A stretch of DNA of 64,000 nt from Glaciecola sp. HTCC2999 (GCF_000155775.1 NZ_DS989814.1:126360-190359); one strand, 5' to 3'; counted from the first letter of the stretch, positions 53,598-63,090 are shown. Notes: generated by a model from the sequence alone, not told the origin. A program made the numbers and translations.

Positions 53598-54647
53598 CTA
53601 CAAAAATCGTAACTGCACACCTAAACTCACTCGAGATTGGTGATTATTATAATCAATGAGTGAATCACCGTAGCCATTAAAATACTGTAATAACACATCA
53701 TAACGTTGGCTCAGTGGATAGGTCATATTGAACTGGACACTTCCTCGGTTATCCGTGCTTTTTAGATTGTTGCGTAAGCGGGTAAAGACTTCTATTTCTC
53801 CGATTTGAAAGGCATAACCTAATTCTACACGGCCAATATAGTCATTGATATCCGGGTTATCATCGCCGGTGGGATCATTAATGGTTAACTTTTCATCTTC
53901 TGGTATACGCCACCAAGTACGAATGTAATAAGCAGAATTTACATCACTGAATAAAGCACTGAATATCACTCTGTTCCAGCTACGTGAGCGTAATCCACTT
54001 TCTCCATTGGATTGATGATTTAACCCCATTTGTAGCGCGTTAAATCGCGTATCAAAAAAGCTTAAGTCGGCTTGCCAACGATAGAATATTTCAGGTTCAT
54101 AGTTTGTTTCACGAAAAGGTTTCGATACCTTGTCATTAAATACTTGCCAAAAAGAGCGTGCGGTAAACCCAAAATATAAACCCGATAACGTTTGTAAAGC
54201 ATCATCGGTGTCAACATAAATAGGGATCTTGGTACTAATTTGAAATACAGCTTCTATATTATCCACATTCTCTGTATTTAAATCAGGTTGAGCAATTGGA
54301 TTTGGATTAGATGCATAGGAAAAGGGGAGCAAATAATTCACGTGATGCTGAGCAAGACTATACGGATTGGCATTGATTTGTTGATCTGCGATGATCCGTT
54401 TATCAAGAATAGATTTTGATTCTTTTCTTTGTTGATTCTCTTTTAGCGCTTGATTGAGCTCATCAAGTGTTTGCTGAGCTTTCAGTATACGCGCTTCGAG
54501 GGAAAGCGTGCTAGGGGCTTTTTCTTCTTTGGTTTCGCTGTCAGATGCGTGCAACATCGAACAAAATGTCAATGCAACAAATATCACACTCCCTACACTT
54601 ATTCGAGGTAGTAAGGGTGCAGTATTAACATTCGTACTTATTAACAT
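53598..54647 (-). CDS. pldA: Outer-membrane phospholipase A
   Basis: 349 aa (E. coli OmpPLA 289). Signal peptide ending about SMLHA, then an unusual charged coiled-coil-like stretch (EARILKAQQTLDELNQALKENQQRKE), then the 12-strand barrel. Active-site segment GLNHQSNG (His, Ser) and SRSWNR (Asn) match the OmpPLA triad, and IDYNNHQSRVSLGVQLRFL ends the barrel with phenylalanine. Hydrolyses phospholipids that reach the outer leaflet. AAGGA 7 nt before ATG. Last gene after proS. Confidence 0.92.
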   Translation of the reverse strand: MLISTNVNTAPLLPRISVGSVIFVALTFCSMLHASDSETKEEKAPSTLSLEARILKAQQTLDELNQALKENQQRKESKSILDKRIIADQQINANPYSLAQHHVNYLLPFSYASNPNPIAQPDLNTENVDNIEAVFQISTKIPIYVDTDDALQTLSGLYFGFTARSFWQVFNDKVSKPFRETNYEPEIFYRWQADLSFFDTRFNALQMGLNHQSNGESGLRSRSWNRVIFSALFSDVNSAYYIRTWWRIPEDEKLTINDPTGDDNPDINDYIGRVELGYAFQIGEIEVFTRLRNNLKSTDNRGSVQFNMTYPLSQRYDVLLQYFNGYGDSLIDYNNHQSRVSLGVQLRFL

Positions 54648-54700
54648 GTGACCATCCTTGATTAATCAATGTAATGTGTTGAATACTGCACAAGTGTAGT

Positions 54701-56413
54701 TTATAAATTACCAATAAACTCACTTAAATCGGCGATATTAAGCATTTTCTTTTCACCCGTTCGACGGTTTTTATATTCCACTTCTTGGTTATCTAGGTTA
54801 CGTTCACCGATAACAATGCTATGTGGCACACCAATCAATTCCATATCATTAAACATCACACCTGGACGTTCTTTACGGTCATCAAACAGGACTTCTACAC
54901 CCAGTGCAAGACACTCTTCATAGAGCTTTTCAGCTACTTCTTTGATGCGGTGGGATTTGTGCATATTCATCGGAATGATCGCGATAGTAAATGGTGCAAT
55001 CGCATCAGGCCACTTGATCCCGTATTTATCATGATTTTGCTCAATTGCAGCTGCCATAATACGAGACACTCCGATACCATAACAACCCATGGTCAATGTT
55101 TCATGCTTACCCGTTTCAGTTAAGACACCACAGTTCATGGCTTGAGAATACTTGTTGCCCAATTGGAAAATATGACCAACTTCAATCCCACGTTTAATTT
55201 CAATAGTGCCTTGGCCACATGGTGAAGGGTCGCCAGCTTGGATATTACGTAAATCGAATACTTCGTATTCAGGTACATCACGCGACCAGTTAGCGCCGGT
55301 ATAGTGCACATCATCAGTATTTGCGCCACAGACAAAATCAGCTAATGCTGCAGCACTGCGATCAACAATAATTGGTAATTCAAGACCTACAGGACCAATT
55401 GAACCAACACCACAACCAATAGCCGCTTTAATTGCCTCTTCATCGGCCATGGCAAAAGGACTTGCGATCAGAGGATGTTTTTCAGCTTTCAATTCATTGA
55501 GGTCGTGGTCACCTCGTAATACTAATGCGACTAAACCTTGAGAACCATCCTCTGCTGGCGTGCCTAAAACGATCAACGTTTTGACAGAAGTGTCTTCGGG
55601 TAAGCCTAATAATGCACTGACTTCAGAAATTGTTTTGGCGTTTGGAGTAGCGACTTTGGTTAAGTCTTGTGAGCCATTTCCTTGAGACTCTGGAGCAAGT
55701 GCCTCTGCCATTTCTACATTTGCAGCGTAATCAGAGCCATTTGAAAAGGCAATATCATCTTCACCTGAATCTGCTAATACATGAAATTCATGTGAACCAC
55801 TGCCACCAATTGAGCCATTATCAGCAATGACCGGACGATACTCTAAGCCAATACGTTCAAACACATTACAGTATGCTTGGAACATTTTATCGTACGTGGT
55901 TTGTAAGCAATCTTGGCTCAAATGAAATGAATAAGCATCTTTCATCAAAAATTCACGACCACGCATGATCCCAAAACGAGGACGCACTTCATCACGAAAT
56001 TTAGTTTGAATCTGGTATAAATTCAATGGGAGCTGTTTATAGCTAGATACTTCATTACGAACTAGTGCTGTAACCACTTCTTCGTGTGTTGGGCCGAGCA
56101 CAAAGTCACGTTGATGACGGTCTTTTATACGCAATAATTCAGGACCATATTCTTCCCAGCGTCCTGATTCTTCCCAAAGATCAGCCGGTTGTACTACAGG
56201 CATTTGGATTTCAATTGCACCTGCTTTATTCATCTCCTCGCGCACAATGTTCGCTACCTTATTTAGTACGCGTAAGCCTGTTGGTAAATAATTATACAAG
56301 CCTGATGCGACTTTTCTGACCATTCCAGAGCGTAACATCAATTGATGTGAGACGACTTCTGCGTCTGCTGGGGTTTCTTTTTGCGTAGATAATAAATATT
56401 GGCTTGTGCGCAT
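54701..56413 (-). CDS. proS: Prolyl-tRNA synthetase
   Basis: 570 aa (E. coli 572). Class II motifs: [17 protein letters not shown], motif 2 [25 protein letters not shown], motif 3 [12 protein letters not shown], with the YbaK-like editing insertion (about 220-400) and C-terminal anticodon-binding domain. Four genes on the same strand lie close around it: folD, DUF1415, trmO upstream and pldA downstream. Confidence 0.98.
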   Translation of the reverse strand: MRTSQYLLSTQKETPADAEVVSHQLMLRSGMVRKVASGLYNYLPTGLRVLNKVANIVREEMNKAGAIEIQMPVVQPADLWEESGRWEEYGPELLRIKDRHQRDFVLGPTHEEVVTALVRNEVSSYKQLPLNLYQIQTKFRDEVRPRFGIMRGREFLMKDAYSFHLSQDCLQTTYDKMFQAYCNVFERIGLEYRPVIADNGSIGGSGSHEFHVLADSGEDDIAFSNGSDYAANVEMAEALAPESQGNGSQDLTKVATPNAKTISEVSALLGLPEDTSVKTLIVLGTPAEDGSQGLVALVLRGDHDLNELKAEKHPLIASPFAMADEEAIKAAIGCGVGSIGPVGLELPIIVDRSAAALADFVCGANTDDVHYTGANWSRDVPEYEVFDLRNIQAGDPSPCGQGTIEIKRGIEVGHIFQLGNKYSQAMNCGVLTETGKHETLTMGCYGIGVSRIMAAAIEQNHDKYGIKWPDAIAPFTIAIIPMNMHKSHRIKEVAEKLYEECLALGVEVLFDDRKERPGVMFNDMELIGVPHSIVIGERNLDNQEVEYKNRRTGEKKMLNIADLSEFIGNL

Positions 56414-56489
56414 GGCAATGATTTCCTCAAAATTTGTGGGCGTATTCTAGCACAAGATCATCAGGACTAAAGCCCTATGCTTCCGGTTT

Positions 56490-57254
56490 TTATGCCTGAA
56501 TGTTGATAATATGAGCTTGTTTATTATTTTCGATAATGAACTCAATATCTAGGTAAAAGAGCCGGATGTGATAGGTTTTATTTGGATTTTGTGCTTGGTA
56601 ATCAGGTTTTTGATGATAAGCAGGGCGAGGATCAAAGGCGATGACTTGTTCAATGAGTGCCAATAATGAGGACTTGGTGTGCGTCTCAGGCAGGTTACAG
56701 GTGTCTAACTGAGTTAACACATCTTCAGCGAATATGACTATTAATGTGGGAACGGGTGCGTTATCTGCAAACCCACTTTGTGCATCAGGCTCATTATCAG
56801 CATAAGTTACATAAGGCTTGATATCTAAGATCGGAGTGCCACTTAAGCAATCTACACCTAAAATATGTAAGCGAGTTTCGCCATCAACCCGCTCAATGTG
56901 TGAATATTTGACTTTGGATAGACCTATGTTATTCGGTCGAAAGCTACTGCGTGACGCAAATACACCGATTTTTTCATTTCCACCTAAACGTGGAGGACGA
57001 ACGAGTGGAGAATAGGTGTGTGTCGTGCCAATACTCTGATTAAATTGAAACATAATCCACAAGTGTGAGAAGTCATCAATTCCCCTAAAACCATTAATAT
57101 CATCATACGGAGGAAACATCTTAATATAACCTGGAATAGCTGTTAAACCTGATGACTGTCTGGGGATCCCAAACTTTTGTGTAAAAGGAGTTATCATCTC
57201 ACCAATGGGATGACATTCAATGGATAATTGGTTGGCAGCTGATTGATTACTCAT
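56490..57254 (-). CDS. trmO: tRNA t6A37 N6-methyltransferase TrmO (TsaA/YaeB)
   Basis: 254 aa. UPF0066 domain: EMITPFTQKFGIPRQSSGL, FSHLWIMFQFNQS, RPPRLGGNEKIGVFASRSSFRPNNIGLS, LHILGVDCLSGTPILDIKPYV. Uses SAM to methylate t6A37 in tRNA-Thr. Adjacent to proS as in E. coli. Confidence 0.94.
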   Translation of the reverse strand: MSNQSAANQLSIECHPIGEMITPFTQKFGIPRQSSGLTAIPGYIKMFPPYDDINGFRGIDDFSHLWIMFQFNQSIGTTHTYSPLVRPPRLGGNEKIGVFASRSSFRPNNIGLSKVKYSHIERVDGETRLHILGVDCLSGTPILDIKPYVTYADNEPDAQSGFADNAPVPTLIVIFAEDVLTQLDTCNLPETHTKSSLLALIEQVIAFDPRPAYHQKPDYQAQNPNKTYHIRLFYLDIEFIIENNKQAHIINIQA

Positions 57255-57263
57255 AGGAAGAAG

Positions 57264-57830
57264 TTACCGAGGTAACTTAGCGTGTGCCTGTTTGAGTATA
57301 TCGGTGAAGTACTGAGTGCCCAGTTCGTGTGTACGGGCAATATTATCTTCAGGTATAGTATGCGCATTAGGCATATTATCTAGAATTTGTGTCAGACTGT
57401 CTTCACGTAAAATATGGTAAATAGGCAAGGGTGCACGATTCGTAAAATGACTGGGAGAGGAGGCTTTTTCTCCTTCAAATTGATAGTCAGGATGAAAGCT
57501 CGCAATTTGAAATACACCTTCAAATCCTTCATTCTCTAAGGTCTGTTGCAATAACATCAAGCCATCGAGATAATCATAAAAATCAAGCGCTTGCCAATCT
57601 AAAATAAATAATGTGGTTTCGATATCTTGATTGTCATTAAGGTGATGTAGTTGTGCGGTAAAGTCCTTTTGAATCTGTGCCCAGTCTTTAGAGTCATTGA
57701 CATGATAAGCAATGGTTTCTTGGATGAAGGGCTTTTGCGCGAAAGGACAAAATTGCTGTCCAATCACAATCGCTTCGAGCCAATGTTTGATTGACTCGAT
57801 AATTTGCAACTTTACCTGAGGATCTGCCAC
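57264..57830 (-). CDS. DUF1415 family protein
   Basis: 188 aa. The N-terminal segment IKHWLEAIVIGQQFCPFAQKPF with a conserved Cys-Pro-Phe, then LFILDWQALDFYDYLDGLMLLQQTLENEGFEGVFQIASFHPDYQFEG are the DUF1415 pattern. Cytosolic, function unknown. GTG start directly after the folD stop, implying translational coupling. Confidence 0.9.
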   Translation of the reverse strand: MADPQVKLQIIESIKHWLEAIVIGQQFCPFAQKPFIQETIAYHVNDSKDWAQIQKDFTAQLHHLNDNQDIETTLFILDWQALDFYDYLDGLMLLQQTLENEGFEGVFQIASFHPDYQFEGEKASSPSHFTNRAPLPIYHILREDSLTQILDNMPNAHTIPEDNIARTHELGTQYFTDILKQAHAKLPR

Positions 57831-58685
57831 TTAAGAATGAGCCTTGACGTAAGCTTCCAAAGTGTTCTCGATTAAACTCGCCACTGTCATTGGCCCTACA
57901 CCGCCAGGCACTGGCGTAATCCAACCTGCATTTTCAGCGGCCTTATCAAATTCAACATCACCAACTAACGAGCCATCTTCTAAACGGTTAATGCCAACAT
58001 CAATTACAATCGCATTTTTCTTAATCCATTCACCAGGGATAAAGTTTGCCTTACCCACCGCGACGACGAGTAAGTCAGCACGCTGAACATGGCTTTTCAA
58101 ATCTTGAGTAAATTTGTGACAGGTAGTGACAGTGCACCCAGCAAGTAATAATTCGAGTCCCATCGGTCGGCCGACAATGTTAGATGCGCCAACTATCACT
58201 GCATCAAGTCCTTTAATATTGCGTTTGGTCGACTCAATCATCGTCATGATACCTTTTGGCGTACATGGACGGATAGCAGGAATACGCTGAGCAAGACGCC
58301 CAATATTATATGGATGGAATCCATCGACATCTTTGTGTGGATCAATACGCTCTAAAATCAATTCAGCATTTAACCCAGCAGGTAAGGGTAACTGAACTAA
58401 AATCCCGTCAATAGTCTCATCAGCGTTTAAGGTATCGATGAGTGATAAAAGTTCATCTTGTTCAGTTGTAGCAGGTAAATCGTAGCTTTTTGATACAAAA
58501 CCCACTTCATCACACGCTTTACGTTTGTTATTCACATAAACTTGAGAAGCAGGATCGCAGCCAACTAATACTACCGCTAATCCTGGTGCGCGTTTTTTAG
58601 CGGCGACTGCGCCAGTGACGTATTCAGCGACATCTTGACGAACATTCTTTGCGATGACCTTGCCATCAATGAGGTGAGCTTGCAT
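57831..58685 (-). CDS. folD: Methylene-THF dehydrogenase / methenyl-THF cyclohydrolase
   Basis: 284 aa bifunctional one-carbon enzyme. Catalytic lysine in [17 protein letters not shown], dehydrogenase signature [17 protein letters not shown] and C-terminal [19 protein letters not shown]. First gene of folD-DUF1415-trmO-proS-pldA, and divergent from the tRNA locus. With fau it makes two folate-cycle genes in the window. Confidence 0.98.
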   Translation of the reverse strand: MQAHLIDGKVIAKNVRQDVAEYVTGAVAAKKRAPGLAVVLVGCDPASQVYVNNKRKACDEVGFVSKSYDLPATTEQDELLSLIDTLNADETIDGILVQLPLPAGLNAELILERIDPHKDVDGFHPYNIGRLAQRIPAIRPCTPKGIMTMIESTKRNIKGLDAVIVGASNIVGRPMGLELLLAGCTVTTCHKFTQDLKSHVQRADLLVVAVGKANFIPGEWIKKNAIVIDVGINRLEDGSLVGDVEFDKAAENAGWITPVPGGVGPMTVASLIENTLEAYVKAHS

Positions 58686-58758
58686 GAAAAACCTTGATTG
58701 AATAAAAGATGAATATGGTACATTGTTTCACATGTGAGAAAAATTGCCAAAAAATAAA

Positions 58759-58787
58759 TTGACCTCAAACAGTCAAATCGGTAATAT
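58759..58787 (+). promoter_or_regulatory. Promoter of tRNA-Pro/tRNA-Arg operon
   Basis: TTGACC (58759-58764), 17-nt spacer, TAATAT (58782-58787), then a GC-rich discriminator GCGCCACC typical of stringently controlled tRNA promoters. The tRNA begins 13 nt after the -10. Confidence 0.8.
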
Positions 58788-58800
58788 GCGCCACCTTAGT

Positions 58801-58877
58801 CGGTGAGTGGCGCAGCTTGGTAGCGCACTTGGTTTGGGTCCAAGGGGTCGTAGGTTCGAATCCTATCTCACCGACCA
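58801..58877 (+). tRNA. tRNA-Pro (UGG)
   Basis: 77 nt with encoded CCA. Acceptor CGGTGAG pairs with CTCACCG; anticodon stem CTTGG/CCAAG with loop TTTGGGT gives anticodon TGG; T-arm GTAGGTTCGAATCCTAT. Identical to the copy at 63257-63333. Confidence 0.97.
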
Positions 58878-58911
58878 TTATTTCCCAGCATATCCATTAT
58901 ATGCCCATTGC

Positions 58912-58988
58912 GAGGGCGTAGCTCAGCTGGATAGAGCATCTGCCTTCTAAGCAGACGGTCGCAGGTTCGAATCCTGCCGTCCTCGCCA
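58912..58988 (+). tRNA. tRNA-Arg (UCU)
   Basis: 77 nt with encoded CCA. Acceptor GAGGGCG/CGTCCTC (one G-U), anticodon stem TCTGC/GCAGA with loop CTTCTAA, anticodon TCT, T-arm GCAGGTTCGAATCCTGC. Its last 19 nt are repeated twice downstream. Confidence 0.97.
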
Positions 58989-59420
58989 TTTATTTTCACA
59001 CCTAGATTTAATTCAGTGAACGAATTTCGATTAATTATATGCTTTTTCGGCAGGATGAAGAATCTGCGAAGCAGGTCGACAACATGCCTGGAGCATGTTG
59101 AACTGTGTGTAGCACATCCCAAAGGGACGAGGGCAGGAAGCCCGAGGTAATCCTGCCGTCCTCGCCATTTATTTTCACACCTAGATTTAATTCAGTGAAC
59201 GAATTTCGATTAATTATATGCTTTTTCGGCAGGATGAAGAATCTGCGAAGCAGGTCGACAACATGCCTGGAGCATGTTGAACTGTGTGTAGCACATCCCA
59301 AAGGGACGAGGGCAGGAAGCCCGAGGTAATCCTGCCGTCCTCGCCATTTATTTTCAGACCTAGATTTAATTTAGTGAACGAATTTCGATTAATTATATGC
59401 TTTTTCGGCAGGATGAAGAA
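58972..59420 (+). repeat. Tandem 179-bp repeats carrying the tRNA-Arg 3' end (rtT-like), 2.5 copies
   Basis: Units at 58972-59150 and 59151-59329 look identical base for base; a third, partial unit (59330-59420) has two substitutions and stops after GGATGAAGAA. Each unit boundary holds AATCCTGCCGTCCTCGCCA, the last 19 nt of tRNA-Arg (58970-58988, 59149-59167, 59328-59346). Inside are short hairpins: CTGC-GAA-GCAG, CAACATGC/GCATGTTG, TGTG-TAG-CACA and GGGC-AGGAA-GCCC. The E. coli tyrT locus has comparable ~178-bp repeats with the terminal 19 bp of its tRNA-Tyr (rtT RNA). ORFs predicted here are spurious. Confidence 0.93.
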
Positions 59421-59515
59421 CTGTTTAACCTTGCCTATCGACTAGGTTTACTCGCTAAATACCTAATATACAGATATACCTCATCGTAATTCAGTTTAAT
59501 TTGAGGCGTATCATT
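58989..59515. other. Gene-free region after tRNA-Arg
   Basis: 527 bp with no credible protein gene. It is mostly the tandem repeats; the last ~95 bp (59421-59515) are unique sequence that should hold the promoter and the ribosome-binding site GAGG (59503-59506) of the exporter gene. No small double-glycine peptide ORF was found. Confidence 0.7.
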
Positions 59516-60736
59516 ATGGGATTATTTAGACAGGCAGCAGTCGATGCACGCAAACGTGTCGTGATTGGTAACCATTTGATTCCACCAAGTCGTCATTTAA
59601 CTTGCTTAGTATGGTTATCTTGTGGGGTGTTTGTACTGTTAACGACATGGGTATTAACGCGTCAATATGAACAGACAAAAGCAATACAAGGTGTTACACA
59701 CTATACGCAAGGTGAGTTTTCGATAGTGAGTCCATACCAAGGTATAATAACTGATATTCATGTCACTTCTAATCAAACAGTAGTGAAAGGACAGGCATTA
59801 TTTACTGTCAATATGCAGCCTACGTCAGGTTTTACTCCCGCAGATATTCAGTTACAACAGACTCAATACAATACGATTCAAACACATTTGTTAAACAAAC
59901 AAAAAAATATTGATGTGACTTTTATTGCAGAGAAAAAATACCTTAAACAATCAGCCGACAATACTCGACGTGTGATTAATAACTTAAACGAGCAGCTGGT
60001 GTTACTGAATGCTGATCATCTCGCTCAACAGGCGCAAGGTCAGCGCATGATATTGTTATTGAATAAAGGCATTGTTAGTCATCACCAGGTGGAACAGCAC
60101 CAAGTAGAATTCAGAGGGATTAAAAGCCGAATATTACAGATTGAGCAATCGCTCATAGAGCGAGGCTCTCAACTAGCACTATTCAAACAACAATTAGTCG
60201 ATTTAGTGAGTAAAAGGGACGAAAAACTCGCTAATATAGAAGGGCATTTAGTTGAAAACAGTACAAAACTTCAAGCCTTAAAATTTCAAACTTCAACTAT
60301 GATTACGGCACCTAAAGACGGCGTTATCACACAACTTGTGTTGAACGAAGGCGCGACCATATTTAATCAACAAAAGTTAGCAGTAATAGTGCCCGAACAC
60401 GGAGAGTTAGTGGGGCGCCTAGTGATCCCGAGTGTTGCAACGGCTGATATCAATATACATCAGTTAGTTCACTTACAAATGAAGTCCTACCCTCATAGAA
60501 TTTACGGGCAATTGCAAAGCACCATAACAAGTATTGATAAACCATCATTCCAAACACAGCCGAATGGAATACATGCTCAAGTAGCGATCCCTGAAGTGTG
60601 GCAGACTAACAAAAGTGCTCAAGAAATTATCTTAACGAGCGGTATGGAATTCACCGCATTGATTGTCATTGAGCAGTACCCGTTATGGCAAAAAATGTGG
60701 CTTAAATTGAATCGTACTTTCGCTGATAGGGGGTAA
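59516..60736 (+). CDS. HlyD/CvaA-type membrane-fusion protein of a peptide exporter
   Basis: 406 aa. Short cytosolic N-terminus, one TM (LTCLVWLSCGVFVLLTTWVL, about 29-48), lipoyl-like half (FSIVSPYQGIITDIHVTSNQTVVKGQALFTV), long coiled-coil hairpin (about 100-255), second lipoyl half (MITAPKDGVITQLVLNEGATIF) and beta-barrel domain. This is the CvaA/MFP layout bridging a type I exporter to TolC. ATG at 59516, with GAGG 9 nt upstream, is preferred over the in-frame TTG 59501. It is 3 bp ahead of its ABC partner. Confidence 0.9.
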   Translation: MGLFRQAAVDARKRVVIGNHLIPPSRHLTCLVWLSCGVFVLLTTWVLTRQYEQTKAIQGVTHYTQGEFSIVSPYQGIITDIHVTSNQTVVKGQALFTVNMQPTSGFTPADIQLQQTQYNTIQTHLLNKQKNIDVTFIAEKKYLKQSADNTRRVINNLNEQLVLLNADHLAQQAQGQRMILLLNKGIVSHHQVEQHQVEFRGIKSRILQIEQSLIERGSQLALFKQQLVDLVSKRDEKLANIEGHLVENSTKLQALKFQTSTMITAPKDGVITQLVLNEGATIFNQQKLAVIVPEHGELVGRLVIPSVATADINIHQLVHLQMKSYPHRIYGQLQSTITSIDKPSFQTQPNGIHAQVAIPEVWQTNKSAQEIILTSGMEFTALIVIEQYPLWQKMWLKLNRTFADRG

Positions 60737-60739
60737 AGT

Positions 60740-62905
60740 ATGTTCAGTCAACTGTCATTTAATTGGCCATCATCGACACCACTGATCCTACAGCAACAAA
60801 CATCAGAATGTGGTCCTGCATGCATCGCTATGATTAGTGGTCATTATGGCAATATGCTAAGTATGTCGAAAATACGTCAACAATGTGTGCAAAATAACTA
60901 TAGTTTGCAGGGTATGAATTTGCTTCAGCTGAGCCAATTGGCTGAGTTGAATGAGCTAACTGCGCGTGCATTTCAATGCGAAATTGATGAGTTAGAATCA
61001 CTAACACTACCTTGTATTTTACACTGGGATCTTCAGCATTTCGTCGTCTTAACAAAAATTAAAAAACAGACATTTCATATTCATGATCCCGCCTCCGGTT
61101 CAAAGGTGTTCTCATTAGCTCAACTTTCTAAGCATTTCACAGGGGTCGCGTTAAGCATCGAGCCAACGCTATCATTTACCCCGAATAAAACGGATACAGA
61201 TATTCACTTAAGGGATTTGTGGGCTGGGTCTAATGGCTTTAGTTCTGCTTTATGGCAAATAGGTATGCTAAGTATCACCCTGCAATTGTTGTCATTATCA
61301 ACACCGTATTACCTACAATGGATCATGGATGAAGTGTTACTGACTTTTGATAAAAGTATGCTGTTCACATTGGCATTTGGTTTTAGTGGGGTATTGATAT
61401 TTACCACAATGGTCAATGTCCTTAGAAGCTGGATTATTACGCGATTTACATCATTTTTAGCCGTGAGCTTGAGTGATAATGTGATGAGTCATTTGTTAAA
61501 ACTGCCACATGAGTACTTTGTAAATAGGCATTTAGGTGATATTGCGTCTCGATTTGGCTCTGTTAATGCTATTAATGAGCGCATCAGTGCTGGTATTACC
61601 GAAACAATAGTGGACGGGATCATGGTGCTCAGTGTTGTTGGTGTAATGTTACTTTATGGTTGGACGTTAACGTTGATTGTTGTTGGTTTTATGTTGTTAT
61701 ATGGGATCCTGCGATGGGTGTTTTTTCAACCACTTCGTCAAGCCACTTTATGTCAACTTGAATACAATGCCAAAGCGGATACGCTTTTTTTTGAAAGTTT
61801 ACGTGCACACCAAACGATCACCTTGTTTAATCAAACCGCTAGACGAAAACAGTTATGGGCAAATGATTATGTGAATGCCGTCAATGCAGGTATTGAATTA
61901 AGCCGTTGGAATATCGGATTTGAAACAATCAACAAACTCATTTTTGGTTTTGAAAACATCATGGTTATTATGGTGGCAACAATCATGGTGATGGATCAAA
62001 GCCTTTCTATCGGGATGATGATTGCTTTTATTGCCTACAAAACAATGTTTACCCAACGTATCGCTAATTTAGTCGAGCAAGGTATTGCCTTTAAAATGCT
62101 GCGAATGCATTTAGAACGATTAGGTGACATTATTGATACGCCGATTCAACCTAATTTAACGGCCCAAAGGGCTTTGCCTTATCACCGATTAAATCAGACT
62201 TTCCTTGCTAAAGATAATAATGACTCGAGAGCAGATACCTCAGGCGAGTTGGTGTTGGATAACGTCTCATTTCATTATCCAGGCTCTGAGGATCTTATAT
62301 TGAATCAGATTAACCTGACTATTAATGCCGGTGAAAAAGTCGTGATTTCAGGCCCTTCTGGTGGTGGGAAGACCACCTTGTTAAAGATAATGTTAGGTCT
62401 AATTGCACCAACAAGTGGATGTGTTAGATACAACGGTGTCGATATTACTCAACTTGGTCTAGTGGCTTATCGAAGCCAAATCGCTACAGTGATGCAAGAT
62501 GATTTATTGCTAGCAGGGACCATTGAAGAAAATATCACCTTGTTTGATGAAGAACCTAAGCATAAAGAGTTACTGAGGATATTAGAACAATGCCAATTAC
62601 TTGACATGGTTAATCGATTACCTATGGGAATAAATACTCTTATAGGCGAACTCGGGGCGCAATTATCTGGTGGACAAATTCAACGTATCTTACTCGCTCG
62701 AGCACTTTATCAGCGCCCTCATATTCTATATTTAGATGAAGCGAAAAGTGCTTTGGATAAAGAAACTGAACAAGCGATTATCAGTCAAATTAAACACTTA
62801 GGTATGACACAAATCCAGATTGCTCATCGTCAAGAAACAATAAAAAATGCCGAACACCACTATCAAATTAATGCCCATGGATTACAGCGCATAGCGAATA
62901 GATAA
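60740..62905 (+). CDS. CvaB-type ABC transporter with C39 leader peptidase
   Basis: 721 aa. N-terminal C39 peptidase with the full triad: Cys24 in QQQTSECGPAC, His100 in HWDLQHFVVL, Asp116 in HDPASG. Then six TMs (about 165-430) and the ATPase: Walker A GPSGGGKTT, signature LSGGQIQRILLARAL, Walker B ILYLDEAKSALD (AKS in place of the usual ATS), H-loop IAHRQ. Such proteins cut double-glycine leaders and export bacteriocins or other small peptides. No cognate peptide, immunity gene or CvaC-like gene was seen in the window. Confidence 0.92.
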   Translation: MFSQLSFNWPSSTPLILQQQTSECGPACIAMISGHYGNMLSMSKIRQQCVQNNYSLQGMNLLQLSQLAELNELTARAFQCEIDELESLTLPCILHWDLQHFVVLTKIKKQTFHIHDPASGSKVFSLAQLSKHFTGVALSIEPTLSFTPNKTDTDIHLRDLWAGSNGFSSALWQIGMLSITLQLLSLSTPYYLQWIMDEVLLTFDKSMLFTLAFGFSGVLIFTTMVNVLRSWIITRFTSFLAVSLSDNVMSHLLKLPHEYFVNRHLGDIASRFGSVNAINERISAGITETIVDGIMVLSVVGVMLLYGWTLTLIVVGFMLLYGILRWVFFQPLRQATLCQLEYNAKADTLFFESLRAHQTITLFNQTARRKQLWANDYVNAVNAGIELSRWNIGFETINKLIFGFENIMVIMVATIMVMDQSLSIGMMIAFIAYKTMFTQRIANLVEQGIAFKMLRMHLERLGDIIDTPIQPNLTAQRALPYHRLNQTFLAKDNNDSRADTSGELVLDNVSFHYPGSEDLILNQINLTINAGEKVVISGPSGGGKTTLLKIMLGLIAPTSGCVRYNGVDITQLGLVAYRSQIATVMQDDLLLAGTIEENITLFDEEPKHKELLRILEQCQLLDMVNRLPMGINTLIGELGAQLSGGQIQRILLARALYQRPHILYLDEAKSALDKETEQAIISQIKHLGMTQIQIAHRQETIKNAEHHYQINAHGLQRIANR

Positions 62906-62955
62906 ATACATGACGATTAATTCTTAATTTTATCTAGAATTTTGATAATTAAATC

Positions 62956-62984
62956 TTGACACTTGATGCCTATCAACTTAATAT
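62956..62984 (+). promoter_or_regulatory. Promoter of tRNA-His/Leu/Pro operon
   Basis: Perfect TTGACA (62956-62961), 17-nt spacer, TAATAT (62979-62984), then GC-rich discriminator GCGCACCGC. It mirrors the promoter before the first tRNA-Pro. Confidence 0.85.
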
Positions 62985-63013
62985 GCGCACCGCTTTCAAC
63001 GGCGAATAACAAT

Positions 63014-63090
63014 GGTGGGCGTAGCTCAGTTGGTAGAGCTCCGGATTGTGATTCCGGCGGTCGTGGGTTCGAACCCCATCGTCCACCCCA
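63014..63090 (+). tRNA. tRNA-His (GUG)
   Basis: 77 nt including the extra 5' G(-1) and encoded CCA. Acceptor GTGGGCG/CGTCCAC, anticodon loop of CCGGATTGTGATTCCGG gives GTG, T-arm GTGGGTTCGAACCCCAT. Confidence 0.97.

Noticed and set aside
58868..59301. Two minus-strand ORFs sharing an N-terminus MGCATHSSTCSRHVVDLLRR
   Set aside because: They lie on the antisense of the tandem repeats and tRNA genes; the shared sequence is a consequence of the repeat, and part of one reads through antisense tRNA-Arg. Such ORFs are frequent mis-annotations.
58970..59346. CRISPR-like or att-site array formed by the three 19-bp tRNA ends
   Set aside because: The intervening 160 bp are identical repeats rather than unique spacers, there are no cas genes, and no integrase or matching att copy at the far side of the exporter was seen.
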